Both the position numbers and the translations under genes were made by a program. From NCBI GenBank assembly GCA_001942415.1, contig MKJX01000198.1:1-45151 (forward strand): a DNA stretch of 45,151 bases, in the 5' to 3' direction. How positions within the stretch are numbered: position 1 is the first letter of the stretch; every line of letters begins with the position of its first letter. Source of the DNA: Pseudonocardia sp. CNS-139. Lineage in GTDB: Bacteria; Actinomycetota; Actinomycetes; Mycobacteriales; Pseudonocardiaceae. Of this stretch, positions 1 through 9,424 are shown piece after piece. The notes under the pieces were generated by a model. The model saw only the letters and a list, made by a program, of their open reading frames with translations, did not search any database and was not told the origin of the DNA.

Positions 1-752
1 TCTGGCTGGCGGTCCTCTTCGCGCTGGCCGTGCTGGTGCTCGGCCGCTGGCGGGGGCTCGCCGCGCTGGTGGCGCTGGCGCTGAGCTTCGTGGTGCTGCT
101 GTGGTTCGTGGTGCCGTCGATCCTGGCCGGCAGCAACCCGCTGGCGGTGGCGATCGTCGGGTCGTGCCTGATCATGTTCGCGGTCCTGTATCTGACGCAC
201 GGGCTCTCCGCGCGCACGTCCACGGCCGTGCTCGGCACGCTGCTCTCGCTCGCGCTGATCGGTGGGCTGTCGGCGCTGTTCTCGACGCTCGCCCGGCTCA
301 CCGGCCTGGACGGCGAGTCGCAGAACCTCATCGCCACCCTCGGCACCGCGGTCGACGCCCGCGGCCTACTGCTCGCCGGTGTGGTGATCGGCGCGCTGGG
401 TGTGCTGGACGACGTGACGGTCACCCAGACCAGCGCGGTGTGGGAGCTGCGCCAGGCCGACCCGACGCTGGGTGCCCGTGGGCTCTTCGTGGCAGCCATG
501 CGGATCGGGCGCGACCACGTGGCGTCGGCCGTCAACACGCTGGTGCTCGCCTACGCGGGTGCGTCGCTGCCGCTGCTGCTGCTCTTCACGCTGTCGCAGC
601 AGAGCCTCGGCTACGTCGTGACCACGCAGGACGTCGCCACCGAGGTGGTGCGCACGCTGGTCGGCAGCATCGGGCTCGTGGCGTCGGTGCCGATCACCAC
701 GGCGCTCGCGGCGCTGGTCGCGAGCCAGGAACGGACGAAGGCGCGGTCCTGA
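1..752 (+). CDS. YibE/F family membrane protein (5' end outside the window)
   Basis: The reading frame is open to the left edge of the window, so the N-terminal part is missing. The visible 250 residues hold about six hydrophobic segments and the hallmark region of the YibE/F family: a GALGVLDDVTVTQTSAVWEL segment followed by RIGRDHVASAVNTLVLAYAG. These integral membrane proteins are widespread in Gram-positive bacteria; their substrate is unknown. The gene ends 13 bases before the convergent methyltransferase gene ends. No frameshift is seen. Family assignment is firm, function is not. Confidence 0.85.
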   Translation, partial: WLAVLFALAVLVLGRWRGLAALVALALSFVVLLWFVVPSILAGSNPLAVAIVGSCLIMFAVLYLTHGLSARTSTAVLGTLLSLALIGGLSALFSTLARLTGLDGESQNLIATLGTAVDARGLLLAGVVIGALGVLDDVTVTQTSAVWELRQADPTLGARGLFVAAMRIGRDHVASAVNTLVLAYAGASLPLLLLFTLSQQSLGYVVTTQDVATEVVRTLVGSIGLVASVPITTALAALVASQERTKARS

Positions 753-765
753 CGCCCGGTCGCCG

Positions 766-1320
766 TCAGCCGCGGCGGGCCAGCAGGCTCGCCTCGCCGT
801 CGCGCTCGCGGTGGTCGACGACGGCGAGGCCACCGAAGGCGGCGAGCAGCTCGCCGGCCGCCGCCCGGAACGGCCCCGGGCCCTCGTCGACCTCCGAGAG
901 CACCGTCACCACGAGCAGGCCGCCGGGCGCGAGCAGGCCCGCGAGCAGCGGGTAGAGCGCCGGCTCCCGGAAGCGCTGACAGACCACCACGTCGTACGGT
1001 CCCGCGCACCCCTGCGGCAGCCCGGCGTCGAGGTCGTGCGCCCACCAGCGCACCCGGCCGGCCGCGCCGGCGTCCGCCGCGAGCGCCGCGCCGGCCGCGA
1101 GCCCGACCTCCGACACGTCCACGGCGTCGACCGCGAACCCGCGCCCGGCGAGCCACACCGCGACCCCGCCGCGCCCGCAGGCCACGTCGAGGGCGCGGCC
1201 GCCCCCGGGCAGCAGGTGCTCCCGCCCGCGCAGCGCGTCCGGCGGCATCGCGCCCGCCGCACCTGCGGCTCCGACGGCGCCGTGCCGCGCGTCCCAGCGC
1301 TGCCGGTCGGCGTCGCTCAC
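766..1320 (-). CDS. Class I SAM-dependent methyltransferase
   Basis: A 184-residue protein with the Rossmann methyltransferase signature: motif I LDVACGRGG near residue 44, an acidic VDVS motif after the next strand, a DVVVCQRF strand, and an APGGLLVVT motif IV/V region. The N-terminal RWDARHG resembles the start of small TehB- or UbiE-like methyltransferases. The substrate cannot be told. The GTG start (1,318-1,320) overlaps the hisS stop by four bases (GTGA), so it should be translated with hisS and the MBL hydrolase gene as one operon. The frame is intact. Confidence 0.8.
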   Translation of the reverse strand: MSDADRQRWDARHGAVGAAGAAGAMPPDALRGREHLLPGGGRALDVACGRGGVAVWLAGRGFAVDAVDVSEVGLAAGAALAADAGAAGRVRWWAHDLDAGLPQGCAGPYDVVVCQRFREPALYPLLAGLLAPGGLLVVTVLSEVDEGPGPFRAAAGELLAAFGGLAVVDHRERDGEASLLARRG

Positions 1321-2610
1321 GCCCGACGCGCGAGCGTGGCCACGAGCTCCTCGACCACGCCGTCCAGCGCGACCGGGTGCTGCTCCCCCGTCACCAGGTC
1401 CTTGACACCGACGGTGCCCGCCTCCAGGTCGCGGTCGCCGAGCACGAGCGCGAGCCGGGCGCGGAGCGGTCCGCCGCCTTCATCGCGCCCTTCAGCCCGC
1501 GCCCGCCGTAGGCGAGGTCGACCCGCACCCCGGCCCGCCGCAGCTGCGCCGCGACCGTCACCAGCTTGCGCTTGGCCACGTCGCCCAGCGGCACGCCGAA
1601 CACCTCGCACCGGGCCTCCGACCAGGGCATGACGCCCTCGGCCCGGCAGGCCAGCAGCGTGCGGTCGACGCCGATGCCGAACCGATGCCGGAGAGCGGCT
1701 GCCCGCCGAGCGTCGCCATCAGCCCGTCGTAGCGGCCGCCGCCGCCGATGCCGGACTGCGCGCCGAGCCCGTCGTGCACGAACTCGAACGTGGTCTTCGT
1801 GTAGTAGTCGAGCCCGCGCACCATCCGCGGGTTCTCCACGTACGCGACGCCGAGGTCGTCCAGGTGCTGCTTGACGGCCGCGAAGTGCTCGGCCGAGGCC
1901 GCCGAGAGGTGGTCGACCAGCAGCGGCGCGTCGGCCACCAGCGCGCGCACCTCGGGGCGCTTGTCGTCGAGCACCCGCAGCGGGTTGAGCTGAGCGCGGG
2001 TGCGGGTCGCGTCGTCGAGCGGGAGCCCGGCCAGGAACTCGCGCAGCAGCGCCCCGTAGGCGGGGCGGCAGTCGGCGTCGCCGAGCGAGGTGATCTCCAG
2101 CCGGTAGCCGGTGAGCCCGAGCGCCGTGAAACCCTCGTCGGCCACCGCGATGACCTCGGCGTCCAGCGCCGGGTCGTCCACGCCGATCGCCTCGACGCCC
2201 ACCTGCTGCAGCTGCCGGTAGCGGCCGGCCTGCGGGCGCTCGTACCGGAAGAACGGACCCGAGTAGCGCAGCTTCACCGGCAGCCCGTGCCGGTCGAGCC
2301 CGTGCTCGATGACCGACCGGACGACGCCTGCGGTGCCCTCCGGGCGCAGCGTCACGGAGCGGTCGCCGCGGTCGGCGAACGTGTACATCTCCTTGCTGAC
2401 GACGTCGGTCGACTCGCCGACACCGCGCGCGTAGAGCGCCGTGTCCTCGAAGACCGGCAGCTCGACGAGCCCGTATCCGGCCCGGTCGGCCGCCGCGACC
2501 AGCGTGTCGCGGACGTGCTCGAACCCGGCACCCTCGGGCGGGAAGTACTCCGGCACCCCCTTGGGCGCCGCGAACGCCGCCTTCTCCTCCACGGCCGGCA
2601 CCGCCGTCAC
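1317..2610 (-). CDS. hisS: Histidyl-tRNA synthetase, two apparent frameshifts
   Basis: Class II aminoacyl-tRNA synthetase charging tRNA-His in the cytosol. Motif 1 region, motif 2 (YSGPFFRYERPQAGRYRQLQQ), the histidine-specific MVRGLDYYTKTTFEF, and the GGGGRYDGL and GIGVDRTLLA motifs are all present. The last two lie in different frames: a base is missing near 1,682 (GGCATCGG-TTCGGC, where GIGFGIGVDR is expected) and another near 1,462 (before the ARLALVLGDRD anticodon-binding segment). With both repaired the protein has the normal length of about 430 residues. hisS is essential, so sequence error is far more likely than inactivation. The GTG start overlaps the MBL gene stop by four bases. 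Confidence 0.9.
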
Positions 2611-3295
2611 AGCCCTCTCCCCTTCGCCGGCACGTCCATGCCCTGCAGGAACGGGTTGGACGCCCGCTCCCGGCCGACGTGGTGGTCGGCCCGTGGCCCG
2701 GCAGCACGACGGCCGAGTCGTCCCTGGTCAGAAGCTTGTCGCGCAGGCTCGCGAGCATCTGCGCGTGGTCGCCGCCGGGCAGGTCGGTGCGCCCGATCGA
2801 CCCGGCGAAGAGCGTGTCGCCCGCGAGGATCACCTCGGTGCCCTCCTCGGTGGCGGTCGTGAACACGACCGACCCGCGGGTGTGGCCGGGCGTGTGGTCT
2901 ACGCGCAGCGTGAGCCCGGCGAGGTCGAGCGCCGCGCCGTCGGCCAGCTCCCTCACCTCGCGCGGCTCGCGCAGCTCCAGCCGCCCGCCGAAGAACGCCG
3001 CGGTCTGCGCCGAGACCCCGCGCATCGGGTCGGCGAGCATGAACCGGTCCTCGGGATGGATCCACGCCGGCACGTCGTGCCCGTCGCAGACGGGCGACAC
3101 GCTGAACGTGTGGTCGAAGTGGCCGTGGGTCAGCAGCACCGCCACCGGGGTGAGGCGGTGCTGCGCCAGCAGCGCCTCCAGCGGTTCGACGGCGTCCTGA
3201 CCGGGGTCGACCACCACACACGCCTCGCCCTCGCCCGCTGCCACGACGTAGCAGTTGGTCTGGAACGAGCCTGCGGGGAATCCGGCGACGAGCAC
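2607..3295 (-). CDS. MBL-fold metallo-hydrolase (glyoxalase II-like), one apparent frameshift
   Basis: Metallo-beta-lactamase fold hydrolase of the YcbL/glyoxalase II-like group encoded next to hisS in actinobacteria (Rv2581c type). Metal-binding motif THGHFDHT near residue 58, then HTPGHTRGSV, LAGDTLFAGSIGRTDLPGGD and the final LPGHGP. The frame breaks near 2,677, just after LPGHGP; one missing base restores VGRERASNPFLQG and the stop at 2,607. I chose the GTG at 3,293-3,295 because the family begins MLxxGFPAG; a GTG one codon earlier and an ATG at 3,334 are alternatives. The substrate is unknown. Confidence 0.85.
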
Positions 3296-3417
3296 CACAC
3301 CAGGGTAGGCGGTGCGGCCCGGCCGGCCGGCCATGGGAGCCGGTGCGTACAGCAGCTCGGCGTGCGGTTGTCGGACCTCGCCGCTGCCCGGAGCGTTCGC
3401 AACTGCAAATGATTCGC

Positions 3418-3446
3418 TTGATTCCGGCCGATACGGCCCGGACGCT
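3418..3446 (+). promoter_or_regulatory. Possible promoter of the secreted-protein gene
   Basis: TTGATT at 3,418-3,423 and GACGCT at 3,441-3,446 are separated by 17 bases and lie 40 bases upstream of the GTG at 3,486. The spacer contains GGCCG-ATA-CGGCC, a small palindrome that could also bind a regulator. The -10 match is weak. Confidence 0.3.
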
Positions 3447-3485
3447 CGTACGCTTCTCCCAAGGCTGCGCAACCTGGGGGGAATC

Positions 3486-3983
3486 GTGCGCTTCAGCAGG
3501 CGTCTGGTCGTGATCGTGGCAGTCGTCGGATTCGTGATGACGCTCTCGTCCGTCGTCGCCAACGCGCAACCGGCCGGCTGCCGCACATTCACCCACCGGT
3601 ACTTCCTCGGGAGCGGCACGGCGATCACGCTGCGGATCGGGTTCGTGGACACCGCGATCAGAGTCTGCAACGAACGTCCCTGGACCGTGGCGTCGGCCGA
3701 GGTGTGGCAGACGGTCGGCACGACCGGGCCCGGGGCCGCAGCCGGATTCGTGGTCGAGCCCGGGCTCGCCGTGGTCACGGAGCAGTACCGGTTCGGCGCA
3801 AGAGCCCGGTACGAGGGCCGGGTCCGGGTCTGCCTCGCACAGCGAACGCCGATCTGCTCCCCTGCGCAGGACTACACGGTCTTCGCCGTGTACAACCTCA
3901 TGGGCCCGGCCCTGCACAACCGCCTGGAGCCGGTCTGGCGCCACGCCGAGTCCAGGGGGGTCGCATACTATGAAACTGCGTGA
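3486..3983 (+). CDS. Secreted protein of unknown function, four cysteines
   Basis: I do not recognise the family. The GTG at 3,486 follows a GGGGGG Shine-Dalgarno stretch by five bases and starts a classical signal peptide: RFSRR, a hydrophobic core of about 18 residues, then a VANA cleavage site. The mature part is about 135 residues, with four cysteines (GCRTF, RVCNE, VRVCLA, TPICS) that could form two disulfides, and a beta-rich, polar composition. The 3' end overlaps the next small gene by 14 bases, so the two are probably co-translated. It is divergent from the MBL-hisS operon. Confidence 0.65.
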   Translation: MRFSRRLVVIVAVVGFVMTLSSVVANAQPAGCRTFTHRYFLGSGTAITLRIGFVDTAIRVCNERPWTVASAEVWQTVGTTGPGAAAGFVVEPGLAVVTEQYRFGARARYEGRVRVCLAQRTPICSPAQDYTVFAVYNLMGPALHNRLEPVWRHAESRGVAYYETA

Positions 3984-4204
3984 GGCCGAGGTGCGCGTTC
4001 TCCGAGCCCTTTGGCCGATACTTCCTTCCGACGCCGCTGTTCTCTTTCTCACGGCGGTCGCGGTCACCGTTCTCGGTGCAGGTGTCGGTGACGACAGCAG
4101 GTGGCTGTGGGCTGTGGGTCGGCGTCAGCGCCGGGCTCACCCTTGTACTGGTCAGGGTCCACCGCCGCGCCCGGCGCCCGGGGACGGGTGTCCCGCCGGA
4201 CTGA
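3970..4204 (+). CDS. Small two-helix membrane protein, probable frameshift
   Basis: An ATG inside the end of the secreted-protein gene opens MKLREAEVRVLRALW followed by a hydrophobic segment (AVLFLTAVAVTVLGAGVG). That frame then runs into low-quality arginine/proline-rich sequence, whereas the +1 frame from about 4,095 reads a second hydrophobic helix (GLWVGVSAGLTLVLV) with a positive tail RVHRRARRPG and stops at 4,204. Joined, the product is a 78-residue hairpin membrane protein. The join is inference. The overlap suggests partnership with the secreted protein. Function unknown. Confidence 0.4.
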
Positions 4205-4337
4205 ACGCAACGCGACGTCGACCCCACCCGGGGCACACAGGTCCAGCCGATATCCTCCGCCCGATCGGCGAGCGCCCTGTGCGACGACATCGTCGGCTCA
4301 GCCGGCGGTGTCCGCGGCGGAGTGAACGGGAGTGCCG

Positions 4338-5167
4338 GTGGCGACCAACCAGATGCGGCGAGAGGCGGCGAAGCGCAAGCTGGCGAACCAGCAGCGCCGA
4401 CGAGCGGAGCGGGCGAAGCAGCGGCAGCGCGTCGCGGTCTTCACGTCCATCGGTGTCGTCGTGGTCGTCGTGGTCGGCGTGGTCCTGATCTCGACGATCG
4501 GGACGGGCGGCGGCGCCCCGGCGGACGGCACCGCACAGCCCGCCGCGCAGCCCACCGCAGCGGCAGCGCCCGGCACGTGCACGTTACCCGCCACCCTCGA
4601 GGAGCCCCGCTGCCCGGCCCGCTCCCCGTCCCGAGCATCACCTCGCGAGCACGAGCGGCACGGTCCCCTCGCCCTGGCTACCGACCACGGCGCGATCCCG
4701 ATCACGCTGGACCGGGCCACCGGGCCGTGCGCCGTCGAGAGCCTCGTGAGCCTGGCCGACGCCGGCTTCTACAACGACACGCCGTGCCACCGCCTGACGA
4801 CGACCGACGGGCTCCGCGTGCTCCAGTGCGGCGACCCGACCGGCACCGGCCGCGGCGGCCCCGGCTACACGATCAACGACGAGCCTCCGACCAACCTCGC
4901 GCCGGCGGAGCAACCCGACACCGTCGTCTACCCGCGGGGCACGATCGCGATGGCCAAGACGTCGGTCCCCAACTCGACCGGCAGCCAGTTCTTCCTGGTC
5001 TACGGCGACTCACGGCTGGCTCCCGACTACACGGTGGTCGGCACCATCGGTGACGAAGGCTCGCGACGCTCGACGCGATCGCACAGGCCGGCCAGGACAA
5101 CTCGAACGGCGAGGGCGACGGCCGGCCGAACACCCCCGTCACGATCCAGACCGCCACGGTCGGCTGA
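4338..5167 (+). CDS. Membrane-anchored cyclophilin-type peptidyl-prolyl isomerase, one apparent frameshift
   Basis: Cis-trans prolyl isomerase of the extracytoplasmic PpiB type found beside the MBL and rel genes in actinobacteria (Rv2582 type). A highly basic cytoplasmic N-terminus (AKRKLANQQRRRAERAK) is followed by one membrane helix at residues 35-55, a Pro/Ala linker, and the cyclophilin domain with CHRLTT, QCGDPTGTGRGGPGY, IAMAKT and NSTGSQFFLVYGDS. A base is missing near 5,058; repairing it gives LATLDAIAQAGQDNSNGEGD and the stop at 5,165-5,167. The GTG at 4,338 has GGGAG five bases upstream; a GTG at 4,332 is also possible. Confidence 0.88.
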
Positions 5168-5217
5168 CGCTGGCCGTCCCCCCTCGACGGGTGCGTGGGG
5201 CATGGGAGCATGCCCGG

Positions 5218-6877
5218 GTGCACCGCGGTCCCGGACGAGCAGCCTGGGCCGCGCTCCTCGTCGGCACGCTGCTCGCCGCCGGCTGCTCCACGGGTGAGCA
5301 GCCCGCGGCCGCCCCGCCCGTCGGGGAGCGGGTGAGCGTCGAGCAGGGCGAGCTGCTCGGGCGGGTCGACGGCACCGTGCTCCGGTTCCAGGGCGTCCCG
5401 TACGCGGCCCCGCCGGTCGGCGACCTGCGCTGCGCCCGCCGCAGCCGCCCGCGTCCTGGAACGGCACCCGCCCGGCCACGCGCCCGGGGCGCGCTGCCCG
5501 CAGCTCGCGGCGCCGCCGGGCACCCCGCACGCGACGGCCGCGAGCGACACCGAGGACTGCCTGACCCTCGACGTCACGGTCCCGGCCGGGGCGACGCGCG
5601 GGTCGCGGCTGCCGGTACTGGTCTGGGTGCACGGCGGCGGCTTCAACGCGGGAGCGGGCAGCGACTACGACCCCCGCCGGCTGGCCGAGGCCGGGCCCAT
5701 GATCGTCGTCACGGTGAACTACCGGCTCGGCATCCTCGGGTTCTTCGGGCTGCCCGGGCTGGACGGGTCGGGCGCGTTCGGGCTGATGGACCAGCAGGTG
5801 GCGCTGGGCTGGGTGCACCGCAACATCGGCGCGTTCGGCGGCGACCGGGAGAACGTGACGCTCGCGGGAGAGTCGGCCGGGGCGGACAGCGTGTGCGGGC
5901 AGCTCGCGTCGCCGGGGTCGGTGGGGCTCTTCCAGCGGGCGATCATGCAGAGCGGCGGGTGCAGCGCCGCGAACATCGTCGACGTGATCCGGCCCGGCAC
6001 GGGCCCGGCCGGCGACACGTGGAAGCCGCTGCCGCTCGTGGAGGCGGCCGGGGTGAGCATGTCGGCGGCGCTGGGCTGCACCGACCCGGACGACGACGGC
6101 GACCCGGACACCGACGACCTGGTGACGTGCATGCGGGCGCTGCCGGCCGCGCCGCTCGTGCCGGGCGGCGGGTTCTACTGGAGCCCGGCGACGGGCACGC
6201 CGACGCTGCCGCGCCGCCCGTCCGACCTGGTCGTCGACCGGGACCTGCGCGCGATGCCGGTGCTCGCCGGCACCACCCGCGACGAGGGCACGCTCTTCAC
6301 CAACGCGTTCTACGACCGGGCCGGCACGCCGCTGACCGACTCCGGGTTCCGCGCGATGCTGGCCGCCGCGACCCCCTCTCAGGACGCCGCGGCCGGGCGC
6401 GCCTACCGCGTGATCGACCGCTCCCCCGGCCGGGCCTGGTCGGACGTCGTCACGGACCGTGGCTACGCCTGCACGTCGCTCGCGACGTACCGGTCGCTGA
6501 GCAGCCGCGCCCCGCTCTACGCCTACGAGCTGACCGACCCGAGCGCCCCGTCGCCGTTCGTGGCGCTGCCGCCCGACCTCGCCGACGGCGTCGCGCACGG
6601 CGCCGAGGTGCCGTACCTGTTCGACCTGGTGCCCGGTCAGCCCGCGTTCTCGCCCGACCAGCAGTCCCTGGCGGACGAGCTGCTGCAGCGCTGGGCCCGG
6701 TTCGTCACGACCGGCACCCCCGACGGCGACGGCGGCGTCGCGGGCGCCACCGACTGGCCGCCGTGGACCGGCGACGGGCAGGTGCTGACGATCGGCGGCG
6801 CCGGGGACGCCACGGAGGTCCGCCCGGCCGCCGACTTCGCCGCCGCACACCGCTGCGCGCTGTGGGGAGTGCCCTGA
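5218..6877 (+). CDS. Carboxylesterase type B lipoprotein, two apparent frameshifts
   Basis: Secreted alpha/beta-hydrolase anchored as a lipoprotein: the GTG start opens a signal peptide ending in the lipobox LLAAGC, with the +1 cysteine near residue 22. Type B hallmarks follow: RFQGVPYAAPPVG, EDCLTLDV, the HGGGF oxyanion hole, NYRLGILGFF, the nucleophile elbow GESAGA, TRDEGTLF (acid region) and HGAEVPYLFDL (histidine region). The first 140 residues need two single-base repairs, near 5,433 and 5,483. It likely hydrolyses carboxylic esters outside the membrane; substrate unknown. It begins 50 bases after the isomerase gene ends. Confidence 0.85.
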
Positions 6878-6913
6878 CCGTTCGGACGGGCCGGCACCGG
6901 CGCCGACGGGCGC

Positions 6914-7159
6914 TCAGCGGCCCTCGTTCTCGTTCTCCTCGAGCGCGCCGTCGATCAGCCGCTCCAGGTCCGCGAGCCCCGGACGCGGGCCGTCGGTCCG
7001 CAGGACCACCACCCCGTCGTCCTCCACACCCGCCTCGGCGAGCCCACGGCTGATGTCGTACGCCGCCTGCAGGGCCTGCTTGCCGGCCCGGTCGCGCGCC
7101 AGATGCTTCGGGTGCACCGGCATTTCGTCCTCGGAATCCGAGGATGTCTGGTCGGTCAC
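6914..7159 (-). CDS. Small acidic protein of unknown function
   Basis: An 81-residue frame, GTG start preceded by GGAGGTGA. The N-terminus is acidic (SDSEDE), the middle is helical (DRAGKQALQAAYDISRGLAE), and the end is strongly acidic (ALEENENEGR). No family recognised. It is divergent from the 50-residue zinc ribbon gene, with 42 bases between the two starts, and convergent with the esterase gene. The strong ribosome site and clean frame make it likely to be real. Confidence 0.55.
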   Translation of the reverse strand: MTDQTSSDSEDEMPVHPKHLARDRAGKQALQAAYDISRGLAEAGVEDDGVVVLRTDGPRPGLADLERLIDGALEENENEGR

Positions 7160-7188
7160 GTCACCTCCGTCGAATACAGTCGACCCCC

Positions 7189-7194
7189 TACGCT
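7189..7194 (+). promoter_or_regulatory. -10 box for a leaderless zinc-ribbon transcript
   Basis: TACGCT fits the actinobacterial TAnnnT -10. It ends seven bases before the GTG at 7,202, which has no Shine-Dalgarno sequence, so the transcript should start at or next to the start codon. No clear -35 is visible. Confidence 0.4.
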
Positions 7195-7201
7195 ACGCAC
7201 C

Positions 7202-7354
7202 GTGAGCACCAAGGTGGTCGCGCACTGGGAGTGTGCGACGTGCGACGTCGAGGGCCGGGATCCCGACCCCGAGCCGTCGTGCTGGAACTGTGGCGGCACC
7301 GTCACCGTCACCGCCCGGCCCACGGTGCCGGACCACCCCGTCAACCAGGTGTGA
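7202..7354 (+). CDS. 50-residue zinc-ribbon protein
   Basis: The GTG-initiated frame encodes two CxxC knuckles, WECATCD at residues 9-15 and SCWNCGG near residues 29-35, separated by an acidic loop (EGRDPDPEP). This is the layout of a stand-alone zinc ribbon binding one zinc. Such mini-proteins occur in actinobacteria without a known role. The start is chosen from the absence of a ribosome site together with a -10 box seven bases upstream. Confidence 0.6.
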   Translation: MSTKVVAHWECATCDVEGRDPDPEPSCWNCGGTVTVTARPTVPDHPVNQV

Positions 7355-7378
7355 TCCGGCCCCGCCGGCCGTGAGCGG

Positions 7379-8630
7379 TCAGCTCGTCACGGCGCACTGA
7401 CCGCGGTCGGCCCGCATCGGCCCGGCCGAGGACGGGCGGATGTCGAAGTCGAAGATGGCCGTCGGCAGGTACAGCGAGCAACAGGCGTTCGGGATGTCGA
7501 CGATGCCGCTGACCCGGCCCTCGATGGGCGCCGAGCCGAGCAGCAGGTACGCCTGCTCCCCCGAGTAGCCGAACTTCTTCATGTACTCCACGGCGTTGAG
7601 GCAGGCCCGCCGGTAGGCGACCGTGGCGTCCAGGTAGAAGTTCTCGTCGCTCTCCCGGTCGACCGACACGCCGATGAAGGTCAGGAACTCCGAGTACCGC
7701 GGCTCCACGTTGCCCGGCATGAACACCGGGTTCGTCGTGACGCCGTAGGTCTCCATCCCGCCCTTGATCAGGTCGATCTGGAAGTCGATGAAACCTCCCA
7801 TCTCGATGCGCCGCAGAACGTGATCTCTCCGTCGCCCTGGCTGAAGTGCAGGTCGCCGCCCGAGAGCTTGGCGTCCCGCACGTGCACCGGGTAGAAGACG
7901 CGGGACCGCGGGTGAAGTTCTTGATGTCGTGGTTCCCGCCGTTCTCCCGGGCCGGGACGGTGCGCGCCCCGTCGCGGGCGATCCCGTTGGCGACGTTGCC
8001 GGTTGCGGTCCCGGCCAGCGTGTTCTCCGCCAGCGGCGGCAGCGCCAGCGGCGGCACCCGGTCCGGGTTCGTGTCGATGAGCGCGCGCTCCCGCCGGTTC
8101 CAGCGGTCGAGCAGCTCGGCCGACGGCGCGGTCCCGAAGAGCCCCGGGTGCGTGATTCCGGTGTACCGGACACCCGGCAGGTGCCGGGACGTCGCGACCT
8201 GGCCGGCGAAGTCCCAGATCGCCTTGTAGGCGTCCGGGAAGTAGTCCGTCAGGAAGCCTCCGCCGTTGGCCTTGGCGAAGATGCCGGTGTACCCCCAGCC
8301 CTGGCCGGGCGCCTCCCCGTACTCCTGCGGCGCCTGGACGGCACCGAGGTCGAGGATGTCGACGACCAGCAGGTCACCGGGCTCGGCGCCCTCGACGCCG
8401 ATCGGTCCACTGAGCATGTGGGCGTGGGTCAGGTCGACGTCCCGCACGTCGTTCGCGGAGTCGTTGTTGCCGATCTGCCCGTCGGTCCACTCGCGGCACT
8501 CGACCCGGATCTGCTGCCCGGGCCGGACCATCACCGCGACCGGCACGTCCGGATGCCAGCGGTTGTGCCCGGGTACCGTCTGGTCCCGCATCGACTTCGA
8601 CTGGTCGACGCTGAACACCACATCAGGCAT
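7379..8630 (-). CDS. fmdA: Formamidase, two apparent frameshifts
   Basis: Acetamidase/formamidase family enzyme hydrolysing formamide to formate and ammonia in the cytosol. N-terminal VPGHNRWHPD, the metal-site region ECREWTDGQIGNND, DLTHAHMLSGPI, GDLLVVDILDLG, YTGITHPGLFGTAPS and GGNHDIKNFTRG are characteristic of FmdA. Single bases are missing near 7,905 and 7,809; repairing both gives SRVFYPVHVRDAKLSGGDLH and then MGGFIDFQIDLIKGGM to the stop. The repaired length of about 417 residues is normal. The ATG has a perfect AAAGGAG site, and the gene lies 31 bases downstream of amiS. Confidence 0.9.
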
Positions 8631-8661
8631 TGCTGTTCTCCTTTCGTGAGCGTCGAGACGG

Positions 8662-9301
8662 TCAGCCCGGCGCGTGGCCCGCCGTTGTGGTCGGGCTCGG
8701 CGTCGGTGCCGCGGGCGCTGCGGGTGCATGCGCACGTACAGCGCGCCGAACACGATGACGCCGACGGCGGCGAGCGCGATCGCGGTCAGCCCCGGCTCCC
8801 GCCACAGGTCGGTGAGCAGCAGGAACGCGGGGATCGCCGCCGTGATCCACGCCTGGATGACGGTCACCCAGCCCGTGTAGCGCGTGAGCTCCTCGCGCTT
8901 GAGACCCAGCACGAGGAAGAAGAGTGCCCACAGGAACGCCCAGTAGAGCCAGATGACGGCGAACGGGAGGTTGCCGAGGAGCTGCCAGTTCGCCCACGCG
9001 TAGCCGACCGCGACCACGGCGACGAACAGCGAGAACCAGCCGACGCCCGTCGTGTCGAGGCCGGCCAGCAGGTTGATGCCCACGTAGAGGTACGTGAAGC
9101 CGAAGAGGTAGAGCCCGGAGGCGTTGAGGATCACCGACGGGTCGCCGTTGGCCGTGAAGATCAGGAACGTCGGCGTGACGACCTGCAGGCGCCGACGAAC
9201 AGGTTGATCGGCGCCGCCGATCTGGCCTCGACCGCTCCCAGCAACAGCAGGCCGTTGATGAACAGGACGGCTCCGACGTACAGCAGACCGACGAGACCCA
9301 T
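8662..9301 (-). CDS. amiS: AmiS/UreI-family amide or urea channel, two apparent frameshifts
   Basis: Inner-membrane protein of the AmiS/UreI group, which carries short-chain amides or urea. It opens MGLVGLLYVGAVLFINGLLL and continues with about six helices including the conserved YLYVGINLLAGLD and WFSLFVAVVAV. A GAGGAGG ribosome site precedes the ATG. One base is missing near 9,189 (between NLFVGA and LQVVTPTFL); a second shift near 8,730 is needed to reach the stop at 8,662, otherwise the frame would run into fmdA. Placement directly before fmdA supports formamide as the substrate. Confidence 0.85.
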
Positions 9302-9370
9302 GTTCGACCTCCTCACCGAGTGCGAACGGTGCAGCGGTTGTGCAGAGGTTGTGTGGTGGTGCGTGGTGCT

Positions 9371-9415
9371 GTGCAGGTGTCTCTCGTGCGCAGGTCTCTG
9401 CTGCGCAGGTGTCTC
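9371..9415. repeat. Three imperfect tandem GCAGGTgTCTC repeats upstream of amiS
   Basis: Copies of (G/C)(T/C)GCAGGT(G)TCTC begin near 9,371, 9,388 and 9,403, giving a spacing of 15-17 bases, within the 123-base gap between fmdB and amiS. The same gap is otherwise GT-rich. They may be regulator sites for the formamide genes or only slipped repeats. Confidence 0.4.
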
Positions 9416-9424
9416 CCGGCGGCG

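Noticed and set aside
1774..2862. A long plus-strand frame opposite hisS
   Set aside because: Antisense shadow; hisS motifs on the minus strand account for the region.
1391..3778. A 795-codon minus-strand frame spanning the MBL and hisS genes and the upstream region
   Set aside because: Only segments of it match MBL and HisS; the rest is out-of-frame sequence and a reverse shadow of the secreted-protein gene.
4560..4700. A pair of compensating frameshifts in the linker of the peptidyl-prolyl isomerase
   Set aside because: The linker is low-complexity, so neither frame is clearly better; I left it unmodified.
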